Assembly: GCA_944362695.1 (NCBI GenBank)
Contig: CALVTQ010000135.1
Location: 1 to 50,677 of the forward strand
Source: an uncultured Clostridia bacterium
Lineage (GTDB): Bacteria > Bacillota > Clostridia > Christensenellales > Aristaeellaceae
DNA length: 50,677 nucleotides
Direction: 5' to 3'
The notes under the pieces were generated by a model. That model was not told where the DNA came from, searched no databases, and worked only from the letters and a program-made list of their open reading frames with translations. Both the position numbers and the translations under genes were made by a program. Within the stretch, counting starts at the first letter, position 1. Each line of letters opens with the position of its first letter. Below, piece by piece: positions 27,246 through 36,751 of the stretch.

Positions 27246-28514
27246 TTAGCGCACAAAGAGCTTGTCATTCTTGATGCCCAGGGCCGCGAAGATGTCAAGC
27301 AGCTTGTGCGTGACAAACACGGCGGTGAACATCGAGGTCGCCACGCCGATGCCCAGCGTCAGCGCGAAGCCGCGGATGGTACCCGTGCCGAAAGCGTAGA
27401 GCACAACGGCGGCGATGATGGTGGTGATGTTCGCGTCGATGATGGCGGTCAGCGCGTGGGAAAAGCCGCGCTTGATGGCGGAGGCCAGCGGACGGCCCGC
27501 GGCCATTTCCTCGCGGATGCGCTCGAAGATGACGACGTTGGCGTCAACGGCCATGCCGATGCCAAGGATGATACCGGCGACGCCCGGCAGGGTCAGCTGC
27601 GCGCCGGTCAGGGCCAGCAGCAGCACGACGATCATCACGTAGATCGTCAGCGCGATGTCGGCCACCACGCCGCACAGGCGGTAGCGGATGATCATGTACA
27701 GCATGACCAGGATGACGCCGATGATGCCGGCCTGAATCGCGCGGTCGAGCGCCTCAACGCCCAGCGTCGCGGAGATCGCGCTGACCTCCAGCTGCTCCAG
27801 ATTCAGCGGCAGCGCGCCGGAGAGGATCAGCGTGGACAGGCTCTGCACTTCCTCGGCGGTGAAGTTCGGGCTGGTGATCTGGCCCTCGCCGCCGGCGATG
27901 ACGCTCTGCACGGTCGCGCTGGAGATCGTCTCGCCGTCAAGCGTGATGCTGATGGTCTTGCCAAGGTTCGCGGCGGTCGCCTCGGCGAAGAGCTTGGCGC
28001 CCTCGTCGTTCAGGCGGAAGGCCACGCACGGACGGCCGTTCTCGTCCTGGCTGCCCTGCGCGTCCTCGACCATGCTGCCCTCGATGATGGTGTTGCCCGC
28101 CTCATCCACAAAGTAGAGCTGAGCCGGGGTGCCGATGATCTCGAGGATCTCGTTGGGGTCAGAGACGTTCGGGATCTCCACGCGGATGCGGTCGGTGCCC
28201 TGACGGGCGACGTTCGCCTCGGTGAAGCCCTGGCGGGTCAGGCGGCTGGTCAGGATGCTGACCGTGGAATTCATCTTGCTGTCGAAGTCGGCGCTGCCGT
28301 CGTCCTCGGCCGCGTAGACGGTGTAGACGCCGCCGCGCAGATCAAGGCCGAGGCTGATGGCCTCGCCCCACGGCTTGAGGTAGTTGATCATCGTGCCCTT
28401 GCCGATGCCAAACAGCGCGACGTAGCCCACCACGGCCACGACCGCCAGAATGACGACCAGCGAGACGATTGCGCTCTTGCGCGCGTTCTTCGGCTTCGCA
28501 TTGTTCTTAGCCAT
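27246..28514 (-). CDS. secD: SecD, protein export membrane protein
   Basis: 422 aa. The first helix is followed by LGLDLRGGVYTVY, the P1 domain, and six helices with GIGMAVDANVVIFERIREE. Length is typical of a short Gram-positive SecD. Pairs with SecF. The ATG has an AGAGAGGAAC site upstream. Confidence 0.96.
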   Translation of the reverse strand: MAKNNAKPKNARKSAIVSLVVILAVVAVVGYVALFGIGKGTMINYLKPWGEAISLGLDLRGGVYTVYAAEDDGSADFDSKMNSTVSILTSRLTRQGFTEANVARQGTDRIRVEIPNVSDPNEILEIIGTPAQLYFVDEAGNTIIEGSMVEDAQGSQDENGRPCVAFRLNDEGAKLFAEATAANLGKTISITLDGETISSATVQSVIAGGEGQITSPNFTAEEVQSLSTLILSGALPLNLEQLEVSAISATLGVEALDRAIQAGIIGVILVMLYMIIRYRLCGVVADIALTIYVMIVVLLLALTGAQLTLPGVAGIILGIGMAVDANVVIFERIREEMAAGRPLASAIKRGFSHALTAIIDANITTIIAAVVLYAFGTGTIRGFALTLGIGVATSMFTAVFVTHKLLDIFAALGIKNDKLFVR

Positions 28515-28571
28515 AATTCGTTCCTCTCTTTGCTTTCAAATATCGTTTCGGATCTGCATCATGTTCGCGCG

Positions 28572-28934
28572 TCATACAAACCCGTCACCAAGCGCAAACG
28601 CCCTGTACACCGTGTGCAGGTAGCTCCTGTGACCCAGCACATTGCCGTTCGCGTCGCAGCGCAGCAGCACAGGCAGCGTCCGCTCGATGCGCGCCGTGTC
28701 CGCAGCGGGCTTTTCCGTCCGCTGGCCGGGCGTCTCCTGCGCGCCGCTGCACGTCTCCTGCCCCGCCGCGTTTGCAGGCGCAGCGATCATCGCCGCGTGC
28801 ATCACGGCCCTCGTCAGGGGCATCGGTTCCTCCTGTCCGCGCGCGATGAGGCGGGGAATGCCGCTGATGAGCAGGCAGAAAAAAGCCATCGAAAGGCACA
28901 CGAGCAGCGCGCTTCGCGCATCCCTGTTTTTCAT
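28572..28934 (-). CDS. Small exported or membrane-anchored protein of unknown function
   Basis: 120 aa from the ATG at 28934, preceded by GAGAGGAGGCGG. One N-terminal helix (about 9-28, ALLVCLSMAFFCLLISGIP) is followed by a polar, Ala/Thr-rich region with a low-complexity linker and a short conserved-looking end (HRSYLHTVYRAFALGDGF). I know no family. It is the first gene after a strong promoter and lies 57 nt before secD, so it heads the secDF transcript. A role at the secretion machinery is only a guess from position. Confidence 0.7.
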   Translation of the reverse strand: MKNRDARSALLVCLSMAFFCLLISGIPRLIARGQEEPMPLTRAVMHAAMIAAPANAAGQETCSGAQETPGQRTEKPAADTARIERTLPVLLRCDANGNVLGHRSYLHTVYRAFALGDGFV

Positions 28935-28994
28935 GGCTCCGCCTCCTCTCTCCCGCATTTGGATAGGAAAACCCATCATTGAAACATATCCTCA

Positions 28995-29023
28995 ATTATA
29001 GGCGTAAAACGCGGCTGCGTCAA
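28995..29023 (-). promoter_or_regulatory. Strong sigma-A promoter upstream of the secDF cluster
   Basis: The minus strand shows TTGACG (29018-29023), a 17-bp spacer and TATAAT (28995-29000), about 60 nt before the first start codon. Confidence 0.85.
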
Positions 29024-29052
29024 GCGCATTGAATCAAATCTTCCAAAACAGC

Positions 29053-29094
29053 ACAAAAAATCTGCCGCTTCCCGAGGAAAACGACAGATTTGTT
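29053..29094 (-). terminator. coaBC terminator
   Basis: Stem AAATCTG-CG / CG-CAGATTT with a GC-rich loop, ending on the minus strand in TTTTTT. A-rich/T-rich flanks could also serve the other strand. Confidence 0.75.
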
Positions 29095-29109
29095 TTCATA
29101 TATGCCGCA

Positions 29110-30321
29110 TCATGCGCGCTTGGCGTCAAGCAGCTCTTTGGCGCGCGTGAGGATATGCCCCGCCGCCTCGGTCTTGGTCATCAGCGGCAGCGCGCGCATG
29201 GCGTCCGGCTCGATGAGCGTCACGATGTTCGTGTCCACGTCAAAGCCCGCGCCCGGGCGCGTCACGTCGTTGGCGACGATCATGTCCAGGTTCTTTTTCA
29301 CAAGCTTGCCCTGCGCATGCGCCGTCACGTCGTTGGTCTCCGCCGCGAAGCCGACGAACACCTGATCGTCTCGCTTCGCTTTGCCTAGCGTCGCGGCGAC
29401 GTCCGGGTTCTCCACGAGGCGCAGAACCAGCGGCTCGCCGTCGTTCTTTTTGATCTTCTGTGGCGCGACTTCCTCGGCGCGGTAATCCGCCGGGGCCGCC
29501 GCCTGAATCAGGATGTCCTGACTTCCCGCATGCTCGAGCGCGCGGTCAAGCAAGTCCTGCGTGGTCGTGAATTTCACAACCGTCACACCTGCGGGCGGCT
29601 CGATGGAAACCGGCCCGGTTAGAAGCGTCACGTCCGCGCCGCGCATCGCCGCGTTTTCCGCGAGCGCATAGCCCATCTTGCCTGACGAGCGGTTGGACAC
29701 GTAGCGCACGGGATCGAGCGCTTCCCTCGTCGGCCCTGCGGTCACCAGCACGCGCAGCCCGGCGAGGTCCTTCTCCTGCTCGAGCACGGCGATGGCCCGC
29801 TCGGCGATGACGTTTACGTCCTCGAGCTTGCCCGCGCCGCTGTCCCCGCAGGCCAAATGGCCGCTTGCCGGGGTCACGACGTGCACACCGCGCGCGATCA
29901 GCTTTTTCACGTTCTCCTGCGTCGCGGGATTATCCCACATGCCGGTGTTCATCGCGGGCGCGACCATGACCGGCGCACGGGTCGCCATGACGGTTGTGGA
30001 GAGCATATCGTCGGCGATGCCGTTTGCCATCTTGCCGATGATGTTGGCCGTCGCCGGAGCGATCAGAAACAGGTCGGCGCGCTTGGCGAGTGCGATGTGC
30101 TCGACCTCCCACGTCGCGGGCCGCTCGAACGTGTCGACCGCCACCGGGTGGCCCGACAGCGTCTCAAATGTCAGCGGCGCGACGAAGCGGCATGCGTTTT
30201 TCGTCATCACCACAAACACATCCATGCCCCGCTTTTGCAGCAGACGCAGAATTTCGCACGCCTTATATGCAGCGATGCCCCCGGTCACGCCGAGGACAAC
30301 GCACTTTTGTTTACTTGACAT
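29110..30321 (-). CDS. coaBC: CoaBC, phosphopantothenoylcysteine decarboxylase / synthase
   Basis: 403 aa fusion. The CoaC flavoprotein half opens with GVTGGIAAYKA, has an active-site His in the EHIALAKRAD region and the substrate clamp PAMNTGMW. The CoaB half (from about 185) shows VTAGPTREALDPVRY and SGKMGYALAE. The protein makes 4'-phosphopantetheine for coenzyme A. The start overlaps the rpoZ stop by 11 nt. Confidence 0.96.
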   Translation of the reverse strand: MSSKQKCVVLGVTGGIAAYKACEILRLLQKRGMDVFVVMTKNACRFVAPLTFETLSGHPVAVDTFERPATWEVEHIALAKRADLFLIAPATANIIGKMANGIADDMLSTTVMATRAPVMVAPAMNTGMWDNPATQENVKKLIARGVHVVTPASGHLACGDSGAGKLEDVNVIAERAIAVLEQEKDLAGLRVLVTAGPTREALDPVRYVSNRSSGKMGYALAENAAMRGADVTLLTGPVSIEPPAGVTVVKFTTTQDLLDRALEHAGSQDILIQAAAPADYRAEEVAPQKIKKNDGEPLVLRLVENPDVAATLGKAKRDDQVFVGFAAETNDVTAHAQGKLVKKNLDMIVANDVTRPGAGFDVDTNIVTLIEPDAMRALPLMTKTEAAGHILTRAKELLDAKRA

Positions 30322-30532
30322 CGATTTCCGCCGAGCGATCGTAGGTGATTAGCCCGCGGTTGACCTCGTCGATGGCGATGGAGACGGGCATGTTCTCCTT
30401 GTCCTTGGTGTCAATCAGCGCCGGAATGCCGTCCACCAGCTGACGCGCGCGCTTGGAAACCTCCACGACGAGCGTGTAGCGGCAGTCGGACTTTTCAAGA
30501 AGCTGCAGAATAGTCGGGTTGGTCATCGACAT
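30311..30532 (-). CDS. rpoZ: RNA polymerase omega subunit
   Basis: 73 aa, with the omega core LVVEVSKRARQLVDG and an acidic conserved stretch (AIDEVNRGLI). It helps assemble RNA polymerase. I kept the ATG at 30532, since AGGAGG lies 10 nt upstream, over a second ATG two codons later. Position between gmk and coaBC is the classic Firmicutes order. Confidence 0.93.
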   Translation of the reverse strand: MSMTNPTILQLLEKSDCRYTLVVEVSKRARQLVDGIPALIDTKDKENMPVSIAIDEVNRGLITYDRSAEIDVK

Positions 30533-30571
30533 AAAATTGTTTCCTCCTCTATATCGTCACATCATATGATG

Positions 30572-31147
30572 TTATCTTGTATATTTGACGTAGATCCCGC
30601 GCAGCGCCTGATACGCCGCCTCCAGATCGCTTCCGTTGACGATGCGGTAATCGTACTCCTGCGCGTGCGTGAGCTCCTGCTTGGCGGTGGCGAGCCGTGC
30701 CTCGATCTTCTCCTCGGTCTCGGTGCCGCGTCCGCGCAGACGGTGCTCGAGCACCTCCTCGCTGGGCGGCAGGATGAACACGCTGACGCACTCGGGCATG
30801 CTCGCCTTGACCTGCGCCGCGCCCTGCACCTCGATCTCAAGCAGCACATTCTTGCCCTGATCGAGCAGATTCACCACGTAGGGCTTGGGCGTGCCGTAGA
30901 GATTCCCGGCGAACTGCGCATGCTCCAAAAAATCATGATTCGCGATGCGCTGCTCAAATTCCTGCCTTGTAATAAAAAAGTAATCTTTGCCGTCGATCTC
31001 GCCCGGCCTCGGCGCGCGCGTGGTCGCGGACACGGAAAACGCGATTTCCTCGCCGAATTCCTCGATCAGCTTTGCCTTCAGCGTGCCCTTGCCCACGCCG
31101 CTCGGCCCGGAAAAGACGAACAGCACGCCCTTCTTCTGTGCCTGCAT
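30572..31147 (-). CDS. gmk: Guanylate kinase
   Basis: 191 aa. P-loop GPSGVGKGT, then the GMP-binding TTRAPRPGEIDGKDYFF and lid RLRGRGTE. Converts GMP to GDP. The ATG overlaps the remA stop (TGATG), indicating coupling. Confidence 0.97.
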   Translation of the reverse strand: MQAQKKGVLFVFSGPSGVGKGTLKAKLIEEFGEEIAFSVSATTRAPRPGEIDGKDYFFITRQEFEQRIANHDFLEHAQFAGNLYGTPKPYVVNLLDQGKNVLLEIEVQGAAQVKASMPECVSVFILPPSEEVLEHRLRGRGTETEEKIEARLATAKQELTHAQEYDYRIVNGSDLEAAYQALRGIYVKYTR

Positions 31148-31422
31148 CAGGATTCTTCCTCCTCGACAATCGTCGTGTTATCCTTGATATCAAAGCGGTG
31201 CGCGATGGTCTCCGGCTGCACGGCGGAGAGAATGACGTGGTCGCTGTCGGAGATGATCACCGCGCGCGTGCGGCGGCCGTATGTCGCGTCGATGAGACGG
31301 CGCTCCTCCTTGGCCTCCTGAATGGTGCGCTTGACCGGCGCGCTGTCCGGCCCGATGATGGCGATGATGCGGCTGGATGAAATGAAGTTGCCGTATCCCA
31401 CGTTGATGAGCTTGATATCCAC
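31147..31422 (-). CDS. remA: RemA family (DUF370) regulator
   Basis: 91 aa, starting [20 protein letters not shown], with [19 protein letters not shown], both diagnostic of RemA. In Bacillus it is a DNA-binding activator of matrix and osmoprotectant genes; in Clostridia it is conserved next to gmk. GTG start with a GGGAGG site. A TATAAT with poor -35 lies at 31470-31475. Confidence 0.93.
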   Translation of the reverse strand: MDIKLINVGYGNFISSSRIIAIIGPDSAPVKRTIQEAKEERRLIDATYGRRTRAVIISDSDHVILSAVQPETIAHRFDIKDNTTIVEEEES

Positions 31423-31469
31423 GTTGCCCTCCCGCTTACCGCCGCGCAGTGCTTCCCGCGCGTTTCTTC

Positions 31470-31475
31470 ATTATA
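31470..31475 (-). promoter_or_regulatory. Possible -10 box upstream of remA
   Basis: TATAAT on the minus strand, 48 nt before the GTG. No convincing -35 at 17 bp, so support is weak. Confidence 0.3.
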
Positions 31476-31540
31476 TACCATAGCCCGATGCGCCGGGCTT
31501 GATGTGCATTTTTACTTAGATGGTCCTGAGCCGCAGCCGG

Positions 31541-32413
<873 letters not shown>

Positions 32414-32448
32414 CGCATGCTCAACTCCTTCGGTGGGTTTCACATTTT

Positions 32449-32454
32449 ATTATA
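32449..32454 (-). promoter_or_regulatory. Extended -10 element upstream of yicC
   Basis: TGC-TATAAT on the minus strand, 36 nt before the ATG and following a T-rich stretch. The -35 is weak (TTTCCT at 17 bp). Confidence 0.5.
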
Positions 32455-32484
32455 GCACGCCACCGAAAAAAAGGAAAGACCCGA

Positions 32485-33009
32485 TTACCAGAAGAAGCCG
32501 CGCCGTTTTGCCCCGCCCGCGTCGTCCTCCACGTCGATGATCCTCGGCGCGCCCTTGCCAAGCTCCATGACGTTCGCCCGCGCGCTTCCGCCCCGGCAGT
32601 AGTTGCCCGCCGAGCCGGGGTTGAGCAGCAGCACGCCGTACTCAAACTCGCACATCGGCTCGTGCGTGTGGCCAAAGAGCGCGATGTCCGCGCCGTTTTC
32701 CTTCGCCCTGTACGCCAGAGACAGCGGCGAGGACACCAGATGCCCGTGCGTCATATAGATGCGCTTGCCGCCCAGCTCGATGAGCATGTCGTCCGGCAGC
32801 ATCGACGCCAGATCGTTGTTCCCGCGCACGGCGTAGAGCACAGGCCCATGCGGCATTTCGGCCAGCTTTTCCCTCAAAAAATTCGCGTCCGACGCCACGT
32901 CGCCCAGAAAGCACGCCGCGTCGATATGCCCCATCTTGTCAAGCAGCCGTGAAAGCGCCTCCCTGTCCCCGTGGCTGTCGGAGAACACGGCCACGCGAAA
33001 CGGCGTCAT
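32485..33009 (-). CDS. YfcE/MJ0936-type metallophosphoesterase
   Basis: 174 aa. All metal-binding motifs are present: FSDSHG, FLGDVASD, VRGNND, THGH and GHTH. It is a small phosphodiesterase. In Clostridia it habitually follows rdgB, and here the ATG overlaps the rdgB stop by 4 nt (ATGA). Confidence 0.94.
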   Translation of the reverse strand: MTPFRVAVFSDSHGDREALSRLLDKMGHIDAACFLGDVASDANFLREKLAEMPHGPVLYAVRGNNDLASMLPDDMLIELGGKRIYMTHGHLVSSPLSLAYRAKENGADIALFGHTHEPMCEFEYGVLLLNPGSAGNYCRGGSARANVMELGKGAPRIIDVEDDAGGAKRRGFFW

Positions 33010-33596
33010 GCTTCGGCCTCCAGCGCCGAAAGAACCGCCGCGATGCCGCGCTTTCTATGGCTGATCCTGTTCTTGGTCTCCATGCTGACCTCGGCGAACG
33101 TCTCGCCCGTCTCGCACAAAAACAGCGGATCGTAGCCAAAGCCGCCGTTTCCGCGCCGCTCAAAGAGAATCACGCCGTCGCACGTGCCGCGGCGCACGAT
33201 GTCATCATGGCCCGGACGAACCAGCGCAATCGCCGCGACATAGCGGCCCGTCCTCGGCGCGGGAACATCCTTGAGGTTCTCAAGCAGCAGGTCGTTGTTC
33301 GCCTCGTCGTCGCCATGCCTGCCGCAGTAGCGCGCGCTGTACACGCCCGGCGCGCCGCCCAGCGCATCGACCTCGAGCCCGCTGTCGTCCGCGATGGCCG
33401 CGCAGCCGGTCTTGTCCATCACATAGCGCGCCTTGATGAGCGCATTTTCCTCGAATGTCGTGCCGTTTTCCTCGATGTCGGCGTCGATGCCGGCGTCATG
33501 CATGGACACGATCTCAAAGCGCGAGCCGAGAATCGCATCGAACTCGCGCAGCTTGTTCTTGTTGTTGCTCGCCACGATCAGGCGCTGCTTGGTCAT
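33006..33596 (-). CDS. rdgB: RdgB/HAM1 XTP/dITP pyrophosphatase
   Basis: 196 aa from the ATG at 33596 (MTKQRLIVASNNKNKLREFD); GGAGG is 8 nt upstream. Motifs are SNNKNK, FEENALIKAR, ADDSGLEVDALGG, GFGYDPLF and SHRKRG. It hydrolyses deaminated purine triphosphates to keep them out of DNA. A longer frame upstream is ruled out by the ribosome site and by running through the gerM terminator. Confidence 0.95.
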   Translation of the reverse strand: MTKQRLIVASNNKNKLREFDAILGSRFEIVSMHDAGIDADIEENGTTFEENALIKARYVMDKTGCAAIADDSGLEVDALGGAPGVYSARYCGRHGDDEANNDLLLENLKDVPAPRTGRYVAAIALVRPGHDDIVRRGTCDGVILFERRGNGGFGYDPLFLCETGETFAEVSMETKNRISHRKRGIAAVLSALEAEA

Positions 33597-33639
33597 AGCC
33601 ACGTCCTCCGTCATCCCAATATTTTCCGTGTGCTGCGCA

Positions 33640-33650
33640 ATTATACCACA
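33640..33650 (-). promoter_or_regulatory. Extended -10 element of rdgB
   Basis: TGTGG-TATAAT on the minus strand (TATAAT at 33640-33645), 43 nt before the start, with only a weak T-rich -35. Confidence 0.5.
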
Positions 33651-33660
33651 GAGCATACCA

Positions 33661-33702
33661 AAAAGAAAAGAGGCCGAAACCGCGTTTTTTCGCAATTCGG
33701 CC
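33661..33702 (-). terminator. gerM terminator
   Basis: GGCCGAA/TTCGGCC arms with an inner GCG/CGC pair, then TCTTTTCTTTT on the minus strand. Confidence 0.8.
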
Positions 33703-33714
33703 CCCACGGCGGCT

Positions 33715-34764
33715 TTATTCGATTTGAAGCACTTCCGGGAAGCTGTTTTCCACATCGGCGGCAACGTTTGCAAACGTCGGCACGTCCGTCTGCGGCATGT
33801 CGTACGGCTTGCCCTCCACCAGAATCTTGACCTTTTTGATGCCCGGATAGCGCGTGCAGGTCATCATCAACGCGCGCATCGCCTGCACGCCGCCGTCGCT
33901 CTGCTCCGCGATCTTCGTAAAATCCTCCGAAAAGTTGATCGTCACCACGCCGTCTGCCACGCTCACACCCAGCAGCTGCACGTCCTCCGGCAGCGGCGTG
34001 GAAAGCCCACTGTCCTCCTTCGGCCCGCGCAAAAACTCAAACACCGCCGTCGCCACGTCGTCGCTGGCGTATACCGTGCGCGACACCGGCACCAGCAGCC
34101 GCCCATCCTGCGCCGGGAAGTACATCTGCACGCTCTGCGCGTCGGCGGCGAACGTTTCGACCGCCTCTTCCTCCTGATTGAGCCCCACGCGCGTGTATGA
34201 GCCAGATATGTTCGTGCCGTGCGTCAGTGCGTCGCGCTTTTGGCCGTCCACGAGGAAGCTCACGTCCTTCACCGTGTCAAACTCCGTGAGCGCCCAGACA
34301 ATCGCCGTGCGCAGGTTCTCCTCCTGCTCCTTGTCGGCGGCATCGAGCACCGCGGCGCTCATGTCCACGCGCGCATGCCCCTGTGAGATGTCAAGGTCAA
34401 ACGTCGTCCCCTCCGGCACGACCGGCACAAGCCCCAGCCGCGCGGCGTCCATGTCGTTTTTGGCGCTTGACACCATCATCTCAAGCGTCGCCTTGGCGAT
34501 GCCGTCCTGCCGCGTCACATCCCGCTGCACGGGCACCAGATACCCGTCCCCGTCCTCGTAGTAGACGACCGTCTGCTGCATGTCCTCGCCCGCGCCCGCC
34601 GACACGCTGACCTCCGCCTGCGGGATCTCGTCCAGCGGCTCCTCGTAGGGCTCGGTCTCCACATTGCGGCTGCGCACGGACAAAAGAAGCACCAGCGCCG
34701 CCGAACACGCGATGAGCACGCGCTCCATGTCCGCCCGTTTGAGCTTGATCTTCGGCCATTTCAT
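33715..34764 (-). CDS. gerM: GerM-type protein with two GerMN domains
   Basis: 349 aa. One N-terminal helix (about 13-30, MERVLIACSAALVLLLSV) anchors the protein outside the membrane; I see no lipobox Cys. Two GerMN domains (about 65-185 and 205-325) each carry the ATLEMM/AVFEFL helix and the VxVxDGxVTINFS-like strand. In Bacillus GerM links forespore and mother-cell complexes and is needed for sporulation and germination. AAGGAG lies 10 nt before the ATG. Monocistronic with a terminator. Confidence 0.9.
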   Translation of the reverse strand: MKWPKIKLKRADMERVLIACSAALVLLLSVRSRNVETEPYEEPLDEIPQAEVSVSAGAGEDMQQTVVYYEDGDGYLVPVQRDVTRQDGIAKATLEMMVSSAKNDMDAARLGLVPVVPEGTTFDLDISQGHARVDMSAAVLDAADKEQEENLRTAIVWALTEFDTVKDVSFLVDGQKRDALTHGTNISGSYTRVGLNQEEEAVETFAADAQSVQMYFPAQDGRLLVPVSRTVYASDDVATAVFEFLRGPKEDSGLSTPLPEDVQLLGVSVADGVVTINFSEDFTKIAEQSDGGVQAMRALMMTCTRYPGIKKVKILVEGKPYDMPQTDVPTFANVAADVENSFPEVLQIE

Positions 34765-34836
34765 CCTGCCATCACTCCTTGCCGGTTCATTCCGCTTGAG
34801 TGTATTCCCCGCGCGCCGCTTCCATGACAGCGCCTC

Positions 34837-34865
34837 TTTGCAATCTTCGCATCCTGTGCTATAAT
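34837..34865 (+). promoter_or_regulatory. Sigma-A promoter of rqcH
   Basis: -35 TTTGCA (34837-34842), a 17-bp spacer and -10 TATAAT (34860-34865); the start codon is 70 nt further on. Confidence 0.75.
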
Positions 34866-34935
34866 GGGCATGACGCTTTGATTCAACACGGCATGCCGCG
34901 CGCGTGCCTTCCTATATCATAAGGAGGAATTTCCC

Positions 34936-36681
34936 ATGCCCATGGACGGCGTGATGCTCGGCTTCATCGCCCGGGAACTCAACGATAAACTGGTGGACGG
35001 CCGCGTCGACCGCGTCATTCAGCCGGAGAAGGACGAAATCCATCTGCTCATCCGCGCCAAATCGGTCAACCAGCGCCTCGTCATCAGCGCATCGCCCAAC
35101 GCCGCGCGCGTGCATCTGAGCCAGCACAGCAAGACCGGCCCGATGGAGCCGCCGATGTTCTGCATGCTGCTGCGCAAGCACCTGGGCGGCGGGCGCGTCA
35201 TGGGCGTCAAGCGCATCGCGGGCGACCGCATTCTCGAAATCGAGATCAGCGCCCTGAGCGAGCTGGGCGACGTCGTCTCCCGCACCATCGTCGTGGAGAT
35301 CATGGGCCGCCACTCCAACATCATCCTTCGTGCCGAGGATGGCCGCATCATCGACGCCGTGCGCCACGTCGGCGACGACATCTCGCGCGTGCGCCACGTG
35401 CTGCCCGGCCTGCCCTATGCCTATCCGCCGTCGCAGGGTAAGCTCGACCCCGACCACGCCACGGCAGGCGAAATCGCGCAGCGCCTCATCGAGACCGGCG
35501 GCAAGCTCGACAAGGCCATAGGCAGCGCCATCGCTGGCTTCTCCCCGCAGGCCGCGCGCGAGGCATGTGCGCGCATCGGCATGGACGGAAGCGACCTCGT
35601 CTCCAGCATCGACGCAGACGCCGCCGGACAAGCTCTTTTTGATTATTTGGCGAACCTGCCTGCCCTCGGCCCGTGCGTGGTCAATCTCACCGAGGATGGC
35701 GCGCCCGCCGACGTCTATCCCTTCCCACAGCTGCATCAGCCTTTCGTGCAATATAACGAATATCCCGACGGCCCGAGCGCCGCGCTCGACGCCTATTTCT
35801 ATGAACGCGACCGCCGAGACCGCATGAATCAGCGCGCCGCCAGCCTCGCCCGCACGATCAAAAACCACATCGAGCGCTGCGAAAAGAAGATCGCCATTCA
35901 GAACGACGCCCTCGCCTCCGCCGCGCGCATGGAGGAATACCGCCAGTGCGGCGAGCTGATACAGGCGAACCTCTACCGGCTCAAAAAGGGTCAGGCGGCC
36001 GCCGAAGTCGAGAATTTCTATTCCGAGGCGTGCGAGCCGATTTCCATTCCGATGGACGTCTCCCTCTCGCCCGAGCAGAACGCCCAGCGCTATTTCAAGC
36101 TCTATCAGAAGGCACGCGGCGCACGCATACTCGCCGCCGAGCAGAAGGCCAAGGCCGAGCAGGAGCTCGAGTATCTCGAGCAGATGGAGGACGATCTTCG
36201 CAAATGCACCGACGCGCAGGGCCTCTCCGAGCTGCGCGCGATGCTCGTCGCCTCCGGCCATGTGCGCCAGCAGGCCACGCGCGTCAAGCCCCGCAAGGAA
36301 GCGCCTTCCCAGCCGATGAAGTTCATTTCCAGCGACGGTATCGAAATCGAGGTCGGCAAAAACGCGCTGCAGAACGATCGCCTGACGATGGGCGCGCGCG
36401 GCGACGAGCTCTGGCTGCACGCGCAGAAGATGCCCGGCTCGCACGTCATCGTCCACAGCGACACCGTTCCCGAGACCACGCTCAACGAGGCCGCCATGCT
36501 CGCCGCGTATTACTCCAAGGGCGTCCGCTCCGCGCAGGTGCCCATCGACGCCACGCTGCGCCGCTACATCAAAAAGCCCGGCAGCACGCCTGCGGGCTTC
36601 GTCATCTATACGCATCAGCGCACGCTCTACATCACGCCTGACGAGGCCGCCGTGCGCAGAATCAAGTGCGTGCGCGAGTGA
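34936..36681 (+). CDS. rqcH: RqcH / NFACT family ribosome quality control protein
   Basis: 581 aa, the only intact plus-strand gene between 11 and 45 kb. NFACT-N opens with MPMDGVMLGFIARELND. A central coiled-coil region (about 290-430) is followed by the NFACT-R (DUF814) domain with GDELWLHAQKMPGSHVIV and AAYYSKG. Older annotations call it fibronectin-binding protein. In Bacillota it binds obstructed 50S subunits and adds C-terminal alanine tails that mark the nascent chain for decay. AAGGAGG lies 8 nt before the ATG. Confidence 0.95.
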   Translation: MPMDGVMLGFIARELNDKLVDGRVDRVIQPEKDEIHLLIRAKSVNQRLVISASPNAARVHLSQHSKTGPMEPPMFCMLLRKHLGGGRVMGVKRIAGDRILEIEISALSELGDVVSRTIVVEIMGRHSNIILRAEDGRIIDAVRHVGDDISRVRHVLPGLPYAYPPSQGKLDPDHATAGEIAQRLIETGGKLDKAIGSAIAGFSPQAAREACARIGMDGSDLVSSIDADAAGQALFDYLANLPALGPCVVNLTEDGAPADVYPFPQLHQPFVQYNEYPDGPSAALDAYFYERDRRDRMNQRAASLARTIKNHIERCEKKIAIQNDALASAARMEEYRQCGELIQANLYRLKKGQAAAEVENFYSEACEPISIPMDVSLSPEQNAQRYFKLYQKARGARILAAEQKAKAEQELEYLEQMEDDLRKCTDAQGLSELRAMLVASGHVRQQATRVKPRKEAPSQPMKFISSDGIEIEVGKNALQNDRLTMGARGDELWLHAQKMPGSHVIVHSDTVPETTLNEAAMLAAYYSKGVRSAQVPIDATLRRYIKKPGSTPAGFVIYTHQRTLYITPDEAAVRRIKCVRE

Positions 36682-36703
36682 CATTTTCCAATGATATAAA
36701 GAA

Positions 36704-36740
36704 AAAGACGGCAGCTCAAACTGTCGTCTTTCTTTATTGT
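36704..36740. terminator. Bidirectional terminator between rqcH and the permease gene
   Basis: AAAGACGGCAG and CTGTCGTCTTT around a 6-nt loop, with A- and T-runs on both sides; it serves two convergent genes. Confidence 0.85.
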
Positions 36741-36751
36741 ATAATATTCAT

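Noticed and set aside
31483-31500. AGCCCG/CGGGCT hairpin after yicC
   Set aside because: Only 6 bp and no T-run follows, so it does not support a terminator between yicC and remA.
34765-34835. Sigma-E promoter for gerM
   Set aside because: AATACACT resembles a -10 box but no acceptable -35 lies 13-15 bp upstream.
34912-36684. A 590-codon minus-strand frame covering rqcH
   Set aside because: rqcH on the plus strand has a promoter, ribosome site and NFACT domains; the antisense frame has none.
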